NCBI GenBank assembly: GCA_022570795.1 | Contig: JAKUDP010000025.1 | Location: 15,001-79,000, forward strand | DNA from: Sphaerulina vaccinii | Lineage: Eukaryota > Ascomycota > Dothideomycetes > Mycosphaerellales > Mycosphaerellaceae | Direction of reading: 5' to 3' | DNA length: 64,000 nucleotides | Shown here: positions 45,550 to 56,590 of the stretch, piece after piece | Layout of the letters: every line of letters begins with the position of its first letter | Position numbering within the stretch: position 1 is the stretch's first letter | Position numbers and translations under genes: made by a program | The notes under the pieces: generated by a model | Databases searched by the model: none | Told to the model about the DNA's origin: nothing | The model's input: the letters and a program-made list of their open reading frames with translations, nothing else

Positions 45550-48500
45550 TTAAGAGGACTCGACGCCAACGACGACAGGGCCTCCAAGCTTTTGCCAATT
45601 ATCCAACGCCTCAGCCGTTTCCATCGCTTGCTCATGTTCGTCTTTCTTCTTATTCTCAGCTTTCTTCTTGTCTGGAGAGCATGTGGTCAGAGTGCTCACA
45701 CAAAGGTGTGCATGAAGAATAGTGAAGTAAGTAAACCCTGACACATCGCACGCATCTCCAGCGTGTTGTGGATTACAGGTAGGACAGTATTGTGCTGTGT
45801 CAGAAGGTTTACTTACCACCACCGAGAAGACCGCCAACCACAGGGATGGAAGACAACTTGCTCTTTCCAGAAGACTTCTTCTTATCCTTGTCGCCATCGA
45901 TGAGACCAAATGAGGCGAGGAGTTTGTTGATTCCGAGGCCGCCGAGAAGACCGTTGACTAGACCACCGAGACCGAGACCGTTGAGAAGTTGTCCGACTAG
46001 ACCGAGTACACCAGCCAGGAGTAGACCAACAGCAGCCAGGATCTGGAAGAGTGGCTGTGTCATCAGCGACCAGAGTGGGTTGAGCTTCTTCTTAGCGTGA
46101 GGCATGTTGTTGAGCTTCTTCTTCGCATCGTCAATCGTGGTGACGACAGTTGTAGTGAGCTCCTTGAGTGTCTCGGCGAGACGGAACTCTTCTGGTGTGG
46201 CTTCGCCAGTACCAGCGCGGCCCTTGGCTTGAGCGGCGATCTTGCCGTCTGGGTCGAGACCACGAAGTGAGCCGTTGCACTCTTGCAGGATGCGACCGCC
46301 TTCCTCGATGAGTGGCTTGACTTGGTTCACAAGCTCTTCCTCGTCAAGTTCCTCCTTGGGAGTGTTGTCGGCCTTCTCCATGTGCTCCTTGATCTGCTTG
46401 CAGATTGGTTGCATGCGCTCCAGAGTCTGCTGGCAGATAGTACCCATCTTGCCAGCAATTTCGCGTTCCTCCTCACGCTTGGCAGCCTCATCGAGCTCCT
46501 CTTGGGTAGGGCCCTCGTACTCGTCTTCAGCAATGTTCTCGATGAGGGTGACCTCACCGATCTTGTTGCCTTCAACATCGACTACGTTCCCGGCGTCATC
46601 AATCTCTTGTCCGACGCAGTGTCCGAGATCACCTTGAGTGAGCTTGCCTAGGAGATCGCCGTTGTCGTCGCGTACCTCACCCTCCTTGTTGACACGCTTA
46701 CCAGACATTGGATTGATGCGACGCTCCTTCTCCTCCGGCTCCCATCTCTCAGCTTTGCCGATCTTGTTTCCGTTCTTGTCCAAGATGTCCCCATCCTCAT
46801 CAACAGTGTGTCCCAGAAGCTTCTTGATGTCGCCCTCAGTCACACGTCCGATGATGTCTCCAGCTTGGGTGGTGATGGTACCGTCCTTGTTGATGACGAG
46901 ATCTTCGAAGCCTGCGAATGGACCTTCTTCAGAGTTGACACCAGTCACGATCTCGGCTTGTCCGATGACATTGCCCGCATCGTCCCAGATCTGTCCCTCT
47001 TTGTCGACCTTCTTTCCGATCATGATGTTCGGGTCGCCTTCCACGACGCGGCCCACGATCTGTCCACTGCCATCGACAGCATAGCCGGACTTGTTGATTG
47101 TGGTACCTGCAAGACGAGAGAGGTCGGCGGCCTGCTCATCTTCCTCTTGCCAAGGCTCAGCATGACCCTTGACATTGCCGTACTTGTCAATGATATCGCC
47201 ATCCTCATCGACGTGGAGTCCTACCAATCTCTTTGGCTCTCCTTCGACGATTTGACCCACACGGTTGCCGTCTTGATCTTCAACGAATCCGTCCTTGACC
47301 ACGCGGAGACCTTCGAGACCAGCAAATGGACCTTCTGGGCGAGCGACTCTCTCGTTCTCAGGTAGCACTTCGCATTTGCCTACCACCTTGCCGGTATCGC
47401 CATAGATGAAGCCATTCTCGTCACACTTGCGGCCTGCAAGCTCAGAGACATTGCCCTCGACAAGTCGTCCGAAAGGAATGCCCTTGTCGTCCACAACGTA
47501 TCCTTGCTTGTTGAGGTACTTGCCCTCGAGTGCAGAGTTATCGACTGGCTTCTCCTCTTCGTCTTCGAGAGGCTCAGCATGACCCTTGGTGTTCCCGAAC
47601 TTATCGATGATATCGCCGTCTTCATCGACCTTGAGTCCCACCAAGCGCTTAGCATCACCCTCGGTGATGTAGCCTACCACATTGCCGTTCTCGTCCTCAA
47701 CATTGCCATCCTTAACAACGTGAAGACCCTCGAGACCGGCAAATGGTCCCTCAGGACGTGCAACACGTTCCTCTTCTGGGATGGGCTCGGCACGACCTGC
47801 AGGCTTGCCACGATCATTGTAGATATAGCCTTGCTCGTCGCATTGTCGACCTGCGAGCTCTGAAGCCAGTCCCTCGACCAAGCGGCCGAATGGTGTGCCG
47901 TTCTGGTCAACAATAAGACCTTGCTTGTTCAGAGTGAGGCCGTCAAGGATGGAGTAGTCGATCTCCTTCTCCTCTTCCTCGACACGTTCGGCATGGCCCT
48001 TGACATTGCCAAACTTATCGATAATGTCTCCGTCTTCGTCGACCTTCATGCCGATGAGCTTCTTGGCATCGCCTTCCACAATCTCTCCGACTGTGTTCTC
48101 TTCGGCGTCCTGAACATAGCCGCCTTCGACAACGTGCAAGCCCTCGAGACCTGAGAAGGCACCTTCAGCCTTCTTCTGGCGTTCCTCTTCGGGAAGAGGC
48201 TCGCAACGACCAACAACCTTTCCAGTGTCATTGTACAGGTAGCCGTTCTCGTCGCACTTCTTGCCAGCGAGGTCGGATGGAGAACCTTCCACGATCTTGC
48301 CAATTGGGATGCCATTGTCATCGACGACGAATCCAGCCTTGTTCAAAGTCAAACCATCGAGGATAGTGTAGTCGATTGGATCCTCGTCAGGAATGGGTTC
48401 AGCGTGGCCTTTGACGTTGCCATACTTGTCAAGAATGTCTCCATCCTCGTCCACAGACAAGCCAACAAGGCGCTTGGGATTGCCCTCGACAATCTCTCCG

Positions 48501-51500
48501 ACAACGTTCCCGTCCTCATCAGCTACCTTGCCACCTTCAACAACTCGCAAGTCATCATAGCCAGCGAAAGGTCCCTCAGGCTTGGCCTCGCGCTCAGTCT
48601 CAGGAATGAGTTCGACTTTGCCGATGACAGAGCCCTTATCATTCCAGAATTGACCCTCCTTGTCAAGAGAGCGTCCAGTAAGTTCCTTGGCACTGCCTTC
48701 GACCAGACGAGCGACTGGGATGCCCTCATCACCAATCACCAGCCCTTGCTTCGTAACAGTCTTGCCTTCGAGGAATGAGAGATCTGGCTTCTCTTCGACT
48801 TGCTCCTCTTCTTCCTCAGGCACGTAGCGCTCGGCATGCCCGACGACAGAACCCTTCTTGTCAAGAATGTCGCCATCTTCATCCACAGCACGACCGATGA
48901 GTTTGGCAGCTTCACCCTCAGTCACGTAGCCAACAGTGTGACCTTCGCCGTCTTGCACCCAGCCTTCTTCAACGACACGAAGTCCTTCGAGTCCAGCAAA
49001 AGGTGCCTCTTCCTCTGGGTCTTCTTGTGGGAGAGTCTTTGCGCGACCAATGACTTTGCCCTTGTTGTCCCAGAACTGACCTTCAGCATCGGCAGTGACA
49101 CCAGACTTCGAAAGCTTCTTCGCATCACCCTCGATGAGCTCACCAATAATAGCTCCATTGCCATCGATCAGCTTGCCGGCCTTGTTTACAGATAGCCCTT
49201 CAAGTGCGGACATAGGTGGAAGCTGGGTAGCGTCCTCGTCCTCTTCCTCTGGCTGCTCTTCTGGCTCCTCCTCGGCCTGCTCTTCTTCCTGGTTCTCACT
49301 TGGAAGAGTGCGAACAGTGCCGATGACTTCGCCTTGCTCGTCAAGAACTTGACCCTTGGCATCAATCTTCTTGCCTGCAACCTTGGCCAAGTCTCCAGAA
49401 GTAAGCTCGCCAATCTGCTCGCCATCTTCGTTGAGTACAACTCCCTTCTTGTTGACCTTGAGGCCTTCCAAGATGGACACAGCGGGAGCCTCGACAGGCT
49501 CAACCTTCTGTGGCAGAGTGCGAACGTGTCCGAGGACGTTTCCGTCCTTGTCCACGACCTCGCCAGTGGCATTGATCTTCTTGCCCGCACATTTGTCAAG
49601 CTCACCTGCAGTGAGCTCGCCAATTGGCTCTCCTTCCTCGTCAAGGACTTGGCCCTTCTTGTTGACCTTCAGTCCTTCAAGGATGCTGAGCTCAGGCTCT
49701 TCGTATTGTGGCTCTTCCTCTTCCTGCTCCTCTTCGGCAGTCTCCTCAGGAACATCCTCAAGTCCTTCCTCTGCACCTTGCTCTTCACCTTCCTCCTCAT
49801 CCCGCTCTTCACCGGCCTCAGCCTCCTCACCTTCCTCTCCTTCTTCCTCTGCACCTGGCACGGTCTCACCAAGCTCCTCAAGAAGTTCCTTGGTGGCTTG
49901 CTCAGCGGCATCGCCTGGAACGACTCTAACGTGGCCAACAACCTCGCCTTGCTTGTTTAAGACCTCGCCCTTGTCGTTGGCACGACCGCCGGCAGCTTCA
50001 GACAGATCGCCATCTGTGAGCTCACCAATCTCCTCTCCTTCGTCGTCGATGATCTTTCCCTTCTTGTTGAGACGCTTGCCGTTGAGGATGCGGAGATCTT
50101 GAAGCTTGCTGAGTTGTTGTAGCTTCTCAGCAACACCCTCAGCCAGTTCGGTCTTGCCGAGAACATTGCCCTCCTCATCGACGAGATTGCCTTCTTCATC
50201 GATCTTGAGAGTCTCTGGGTCGACCTCGCCTTCTTCGATCTTCTTCTTGAGGTCCTCGGAGTCCTCAGCGATGTTGCCGAGAACGTTGCCCTCTTCATCG
50301 ACAATCTCGCCAACCTCGTTGAGCTCCTTGCCGTGAAGAGCTTCGATGCCAGGCAGTTGATCCTCGATCTCATTTGGAGCAGCATCCTCTGCTTGGCCAG
50401 CGACATCGTCAGCAGCCTCCTCGCCTTCTTCCTGGGCGCTGTCGATGCGATCTTCAGCATCAGCAGCCACTTGCTTGGCTGGCTCGTAGACACCCTGCTC
50501 GACAAGTTCCTCAGCATCCTCGTGGATGTCGGCGTGACCAATGACGTTTCCGTCTTGGTCAACGAACTCGCCTTGAGCGTTGAGGACGGCGTTCTGAAGT
50601 TCCTCAGGGTTACCATCTGTGACACGCCCGATGGTGTTGCCTTCAGCATCGTAGATGAGACCATCGATCTGGCATGTAAGACCTTCCAGGATCGATAGTG
50701 ACGGCAAGTTGCCATCTACCTCGTCCTCGACATCATCAACCTGATCCTCAGCTTGGTCCTCCAACTGCCCGAGGTATGTTTGAGCATCTTCTGGAAGCTC
50801 CTCGCCGCTCTCGCGGGACTCTTGGAGCTGGCGCTTGATCTCTTCTGGCATGAGTTCGACGCGACCAACGAGATCTCCATCATCATCGAGGATCTCGCCA
50901 TCTTCGCCAATTGGGTAGCCAGCGAGGTCTTCGGCGTCGCCCTCTGCAAGGCGGCCGATAGGATTGCCCTCCTTGTCCAAGACAGTGCCGTCGTCCTGGA
51001 CCTCGAGGCCTTGGAGGACGTTGAGGTCCACTGGGAGGCCTTCTGGGATTGGAAGCTCAGACTTGGCGCCATCGACAGTGCCTTCAGCTTCGTCCTGTGC
51101 ATCCTCAGCTGTGGCTTCTGCTTGGTCCTTCGCATCTCCAGCAGTCTCCTCGACGTCTTCTGTGGCATCGCCGGCAGTGTCCTTGCCGTCTCCAGTAGTG
51201 CCCTCTGCTTGGGCTTTGGCGTCTTCTGCAGTGTCCTCGACTTGGGACTTTGCATCGCCAGCGGTGTCCTCGACTTGATCTTGAGCATCTTCTGCGGAGT
51301 CCTTGACATCTCCAGCAGCATCCTCAGCCTCGTCAGTGACACCCTCTGCAGTCTCGCCGACCTTGTCAGTGGCTTCCTTGGTATCTGGCAGACCACCATC
51401 TGTGGCATCCTCAGCCTCATCAGTAGTCTCGCCTGCCACCTTCTGACCTTCCTCGACGCCATCCTCTGCGGTGTCTTGGGCATCCTCAACATCGTCCTGA

Positions 51501-52378
51501 GCACCCTTCGTGGTATCCTCAACGCCCTTCTTGGTGTCCTGAGGAGCTTGCTGTGCTGCAGACTTGGGGTCCTTCGAAGCCTTGTTGGCAAGACTGCCCG
51601 CCTTGCCAGCGAGACCCTTCGCGCCACTCAGAAGACCGCTGCCCTTCTTGCCTTGCTGTTCTTGGCTTTGCTGGGAGCTCTCGTCTTCGTCGTCGGCCGA
51701 TTGGATCGTGTCACCAGCCTTCTCGGTAGCATCGTCGGCAGTGGACTCGGCGTCGCTCTCTGCCTCTTCTGCAGCTCCTTGCGCTTGATCTTGCGCACCA
51801 GAGACTGCATCCTCGTCTTCTTCTTCTTCGTCCTCATCATCGTCCTGGATGGGTTCGGGCGTTTGAGGTTGTAGGCTCTCCTTGGACTGTTGGCCAGCCT
51901 GAGAGACCTTGCTTAGTGGCTCCTCATCCTCGTCATCGTCGGTCGCTGAGCTCTGCGCTACTGATTGCGCTTTCCCGCTCTGATTCTTGACATCGTCTGC
52001 TGTGCTCTCGGCCTGGTCCTTGGCTTGACCAGCTTCTGGTTTCGCTGGGAGCTTCGGTGAGTCTGTTTCTGGCTTCGCTGACTGTGCAGCCTTGGGTGTG
52101 GAAGGTGTCTTGCTGGAGGAGGCTGGAGTCTTGCTGGCAGAGGCTTGGCCCGGTCTCTGAGGTGTTTGACCCGGCTTTCTTTGCAGCTTAGTAGGAGTCT
52201 TGGGAGTCGAGCTGGACTGTAGCTTTCCTGCTGCGGGTGATGGTGCCATTTCGTACGTAGATTTGTTCGTAGATGTCGAGTTACTTCGTGATTCGTTTCG
52301 TCGTCGACTAGACGGAGAGGTTCTGCTAGGGGTAGGTGGAAAAGAGTAGTACGCGTATTGTTTAGAGTTGCTTGACAT
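45550..52378 (-). CDS. Giant LEA-like protein with DUF3659 repeats and a DUF6987-type C-terminus
   Basis: A main exon 52378-45817 and a last exon 45671-45550, joined over a 145-bp intron (GTAAGT...CTCCAG), give 2,227 aa. If the intron is retained, TAA follows at 45809 (GGGK stop; 2,189 aa). Residues 1-190 are Ser/Pro/Gln/Lys rich. About 190-450 is an acidic LEA-like region of repeated DAEDxxGDxKDxAED-type segments, amphipathic and disordered. About 450-1950 holds about 19 DUF3659 repeats of ~60 aa (pattern LEGLxVNKxGxVxDExGxxIG...). The end has a helical domain (GTICQQTLERMQPICKQIKE) and a hydrophobic stretch LFQILAAVGLLLAGVLGLVG. Families of this architecture are linked to desiccation or septal functions in filamentous fungi; the exact role is unknown. 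The spliced tail is charged (DKKKAENKKKDEHEQAMETA). Confidence 0.87.
45672..45816 (-). promoter_or_regulatory. Last intron with hairpin that includes the 5' splice site
   Basis: Plus-strand arms 45727-45745 (GTAAGTAAACCCTGACACA) and 45796-45816 (TGTGTCAGAAGGTTTACTTAC) are complementary over 11 bp plus 7-8 bp with a small bulge. On the transcribed minus strand the second arm is the 5' splice site itself (GTAAGTAAACC), so the fold would hide the donor. Unspliced RNA stops at the TAA inside GTAAGTAA. Confidence 0.7.
46530..51060 (-). repeat. Coding tandem repeat array (about 19 DUF3659 units)
   Basis: Units of about 180 bp encode ~60-aa repeats. From about the eighth to the eighteenth unit they alternate between a FAGLEGLxVV...GHAEP type and a LDGLTLNKxG...GRxEP type, so growth was probably by a two-repeat (~360-390 bp) block. 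Units nearer the N-terminus are more divergent. Confidence 0.85.
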
Positions 52379-55155
52379 GCAAATGCAACAAGTGTGTAGC
52401 AAGGGAGTAAAAGGGGAGAATCTGTGAAAGTGTGGCTGAGGGCAGTTCGGAGGTAGATGTAGCTATTGCAGCTTGAAGGTCATGAGAGGTAGACCCAGCT
52501 TCTTGATCGTAGCACAGGCGTGTTCACAGCCGTCAAGATGATATCAAATGATGTCACAAGAGCTTGCCGACATTGATCGCAGGGATGTGAGCTCGCGCCT
52601 CCTCTGTGACCAGTTCTCAGTCATGGCTGGTAACTCACAATGCGTGCCAGGTCTGCCAGCTTTCCTGATTCGATTGACGCCACATGCTGTGATCTGCACT
52701 CTTGTTCGAACATTACCTATGATGTCGCAAGGGTGTCCACTTATTGCGATGCATAGACGTCAGAGTTCTGGCCTTCGTGTATAGCGCTCCATTGATTTAG
52801 CAGTGGAGCATATTCTCGACACACGCAAGCGCCTGGGGAAGTCGACAGGTCCAGAAGTAGGATCAATCCGAGCCAGCCGTAGTCAAAATAATGTTAGAGT
52901 CCAGGTCCACGTGTAGAGGAGATGATCCACAGTACTCCATGAGAATAGACGAGCCGCGAGTCCATAGTGACAGGATGCGATGGCAGGCCAATCGTCGATT
53001 CCAATGGTTGTGTCGCCTGCAGCAAGCCGCGTTCTGAGCCATAAAATCGTCTTACAGGACTTGGAAACACGCAATCTGGAGGCGAGCAAGATGGCCGCAT
53101 AACGTAGGATGGCTATGTTCTTGGAATGTCGGATCCTATGCAGTGGTGAGGTGGGCGAAGGTTTGGACTTGCGCTCGGCTCGACACCAGCTGCACAGAAA
53201 CAGAGCTAGACGACCACGCGAGAAAAGCCAAGGAAGGCTCAACCGAGAAGTCCGTTGCTGCCCTGAAACACATCCATGTCGAATTGATGTAGAATGGCGT
53301 CAAAGTCTCCGCTGTTCTGGACGTGTGTCCAAGTTTTCGGATCTCGTCACGTCGTTTGACGACGCTGAACGGAGAATTGAACGCGTTGGGAGTCGTACAC
53401 ACTTGGGAGACATGGCATCATCGGCATGCCTTGTCATTTCCGGGCCTGCGTCGTTGTGCGACGCGAAAGCTGGATCGAATCAAGGCTGCAGCATCGCAGA
53501 CGCAGACCTGATCGCCACATCTTCGCGTGGAGACCGCGATATTTCTAGCCTGTCTCTGTCTCGGGGAGTGATGAGATGTGGCTGGAGAGCCTCGAGATGA
53601 TGCTGTCGTCTTGACTTGCAGATGTCGCATTTCGCTGACCAGTTCGACAGTGCCTGCGACTACGCGCGTATCGCTTTCCGGAGACTATCAGGTCAGATGG
53701 AGTGTGATAGTCTCGTACACATATGGATGGCGAGAAGATGCAGTGCGCCCTGCTGGCGATGATCGGATCGTGTTGTTCTTGACGGCGAAAAGGTCGAGGC
53801 CGCTGTCCGGAGTCGAGACCGACGCGAACTCTGCACGAGCCACAACCACAGATTGCATGGGAATCCTTGCACATTGACTTCACAATCACGTCCCTGCGAC
53901 CGAGCTGCCATCGACGCGCCCAATAGCATTATGTCAAATGAAAGCATTGAGATGCTAGAACCCGATGACTCTGACCGTCATTCAGATCTCAGGTCCTCGA
54001 GAGCTCTGGAAGGCTAGTGCATGTTCAAGAAGGAAACCATGGCGACCCAATGCAGGTCCTAAGAGCATCAAGACACGAGCAAACCTGATACCCATCGGAG
54101 CTTCACGTGCCTTGGAAAGATCCAGTCTAGGATAGCCAGTGGCTCCCTACGGTACCTGCATGAAATATTGGGCATATCTCGATAAGCCCAAGGACATTGG
54201 AAGCGACACCTGGAGTGCAGGACATGATGCAGGTGCCATACGGGGCTGGAGGAAAGCTTGGTCGCTGTGATTGCTCGGATACGTTATCACTCTCCATGAG
54301 ATCTCTGCCTGTTTCTCTATAGCTTGAGAGCTTCGTGACTGGGCAGTGATATGTCAACTCAATGGCAGGAAACTTCTGGCTGTGACCTGCTTGGAGTGGT
54401 GGTTTGATTCTGCTTCGTCGTGCTCCGGACATGTACTATCCAACGCTGACAAGTTATGCAGCAACTGCTTTCCCGATGTTGCCACACCTGCACCCCATCC
54501 AACGAGTGTTCATCTTCACCGAGATTTCTCATCCGCTGCTGTCTCCAGTGCCTCCTTCGCAAGTCGACCCGACCCACCAAGACGATACTCTCTTTCCTGC
54601 CATGCTGCGAGCGCTCGAGTCATTTCATGTCAGAGCTGCATCTGCAAAGTCGTTATTTGTTTGCTTCAGTCCAGTTAGTCGGCGCCCGGCTCAAAAGATT
54701 TGGTAGCGCACGTGGTCTTCACGGCACAGGACCAAAGGGCCAAGAGTGAAGCCAGTAAGACGCACGAATATCAGGCCAGTTGGCAATAGTTGTGGCAGGA
54801 ACAACAGATGATGCAGTATTGCTATGTGAGTGAAGCTACTGAGTAGCGCATCACAATGCAGATCTGCTCTTGCACGTATTGTAGGAAGAGATGCTCAGCA
54901 TATGCTGCCATTGTTGGTTGGCGCGGAAGCGTGTCCTTCGGCAAGTGGAGTTTGGAGTCTGGCTTCACGTAGCAGTGAAGGTCGATTATTCACTCAGCTG
55001 CAGATCAGCGGCGGTTGTGAAGAGTGCACTTACCTGGCCTCACCGCCACAACAGACAGCGAAATTCGAAATTCGACAGGAAACTCATCTGCCTGGTAGAT
55101 TTATAAACCACAATGAAGCTGCGCAGTCCAACTTCATCCTCAACATCGCCTCGAA
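52379..55155. other. Gene-poor stretch
   Basis: About 2.8 kb between the start of the giant gene (minus) and the Q-rich gene (plus), so it holds both promoters. The longest frame (53109-53600, plus) shows no domain, signal peptide or family resemblance. No RIP signature, tRNA or repeat is seen. Confidence 0.5.
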
Positions 55156-56205
55156 ATGGACTACTACATCCAAAGCTACACTGCCACACCTATAGCATCA
55201 GGAGGCCAGCAATATCTTCCTCAACCATCACAACAAACGCACGGCGAGGCAACTCCGGCTCTTAGAGAACCTGCTAGACCCACGTATCTACCGCCTCAGC
55301 ACCAGCAGTACCAGCGTTACCTTCCGGAAGATCAGAGGTTCTTGCAACAACAACAACAGTCATTCGCGCAGCAACAGCTCTTCAACCAACAACACCAGCA
55401 ACAGTCCTTCCTGCAACAGCAATACTTTTCCCAACACCAGAACTTCAATCCGAACAGCAATCAAACCTTCAGCCAGCACCAGAATTTCGACCACAACTTC
55501 GATCAAACCTTCGGCCAGCACCTGTTGCCAGGTCTTATGCATTCCAACGCACATAAGCAGCAGGCTTCACAGCAAGCCCTCGCTAGAAATTCGCAGCAAC
55601 AAATGCATCCCCTCACTCTGCGTTTCGAAGAACTACAAACATTGCCAAGAGATGAACTCTGCCATGTACCTCTCCAAGTACTACAGCAGGTCCAAGCACA
55701 CCAAGTCGCCCTCTGCAGAGCGAAGCGGACTCGGAACTCAGCTGGTATGGTAGCGGACACGAACAATCTCTTTGAGTCGTGGTATGGCTGGGTAGCGGAG
55801 TATCAGGAGATCCGTGCTTTCCGCAACGGCTTAGCGCGTTTGAATCTCGAAGCAGCAGAGGGTACTGCTCAGTCCAACAATGACAAAGTGGGGAATTGGT
55901 TGGATCATATGGTAAGGGTCAGCAACTTCATCTACTTGAATGAGTGGCATGAAGGTGAGGACGAGGTTGTGACATCGTATTGGAGAGAGGGTGTTCCTAT
56001 CATGGATAAGGGCTACGTCAACTTCGTGGAAACGGCGAGAAAGCAAGGTTTGCGCGTTCCTTTGACTGTGGCTCCGAGGCATACGGTGCGTGCATCTGCG
56101 AAGAAGAGGTCATCTGATGATGACTTCGACTTTGAGGAGATTCCTCAACCCAAGAAGCGTTCAAATGCGCGTGAAGATAAGCCAAGAGGCATTCGGCGAC
56201 ACTGA
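55156..56205 (+). CDS. Q/N-rich hypothetical protein
   Basis: A single exon, 349 aa. The first ~150 residues are rich in Gln, Asn, His and Phe with short internal repeats (FSQHQNFNPNSNQTFSQHQN, FDQTFGQH) and resemble prion-like, phase-separating domains. Residues 155-290 look folded and helical (RFEELQTLPRDELCHVPLQV, then FESWYGWVAEYQEIRAFRNG and GNWLDHMVRVSNFIYLNEW). The C-terminus carries basic clusters (SAKKRSSDDD, then PKKRSNAREDKPRGIRRH), suggesting nuclear import. No known domain is recognised. Proteins of this layout occur as lineage-specific families in Dothideomycetes, from memory. The ATG at 55156 is the first in frame and is followed by an ordered start (MDYYIQSYTATP). Confidence 0.75.
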   Translation: MDYYIQSYTATPIASGGQQYLPQPSQQTHGEATPALREPARPTYLPPQHQQYQRYLPEDQRFLQQQQQSFAQQQLFNQQHQQQSFLQQQYFSQHQNFNPNSNQTFSQHQNFDHNFDQTFGQHLLPGLMHSNAHKQQASQQALARNSQQQMHPLTLRFEELQTLPRDELCHVPLQVLQQVQAHQVALCRAKRTRNSAGMVADTNNLFESWYGWVAEYQEIRAFRNGLARLNLEAAEGTAQSNNDKVGNWLDHMVRVSNFIYLNEWHEGEDEVVTSYWREGVPIMDKGYVNFVETARKQGLRVPLTVAPRHTVRASAKKRSSDDDFDFEEIPQPKKRSNAREDKPRGIRRH

Positions 56206-56590
56206 ACTTGAGAATTCTCGCGCTGACTCCAGACGCATTTACCACCTGAGCATCTGCAGTCCAGAAGTCCAGAAGTCACCAGTCACCAAACATGCGCCCA
56301 GACTGGAAGCCTCGAGTTCGCCGGACTTCGCGACATGACAATTTTTATATCATGGGCTCAAGCAAGTTATCGAGAAGCATGAGTGTTGCAAGAAGGATCG
56401 AGACGGTCGATGCAAAGTGTATCTTGAATATATGATTTCGTAGCGAGCATGAAGAAAAGCGTTTCATTTGTCAATTTTGATGAGTATGAATTACACATAT
56501 ATTGTATTCACCAAGTTTCGTATCCTGTTTTTGCGACAATCCTCATACTAATCATAGTACAAAACGTGGTACTCATCGTACAGTGTACTC
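56206..56590. other. 3' flank of the Q-rich gene
   Basis: AT-richer 3' region, with no gene seen, leading into the repeat field. Confidence 0.5.

Noticed and set aside
49356..51874. Several long open frames on the plus strand and in other frames across the giant gene
   Set aside because: They are antisense or out-of-frame shadows of the repetitive GC-rich coding sequence; the minus-strand frame has the family signatures, the repeats and a full-length reading.
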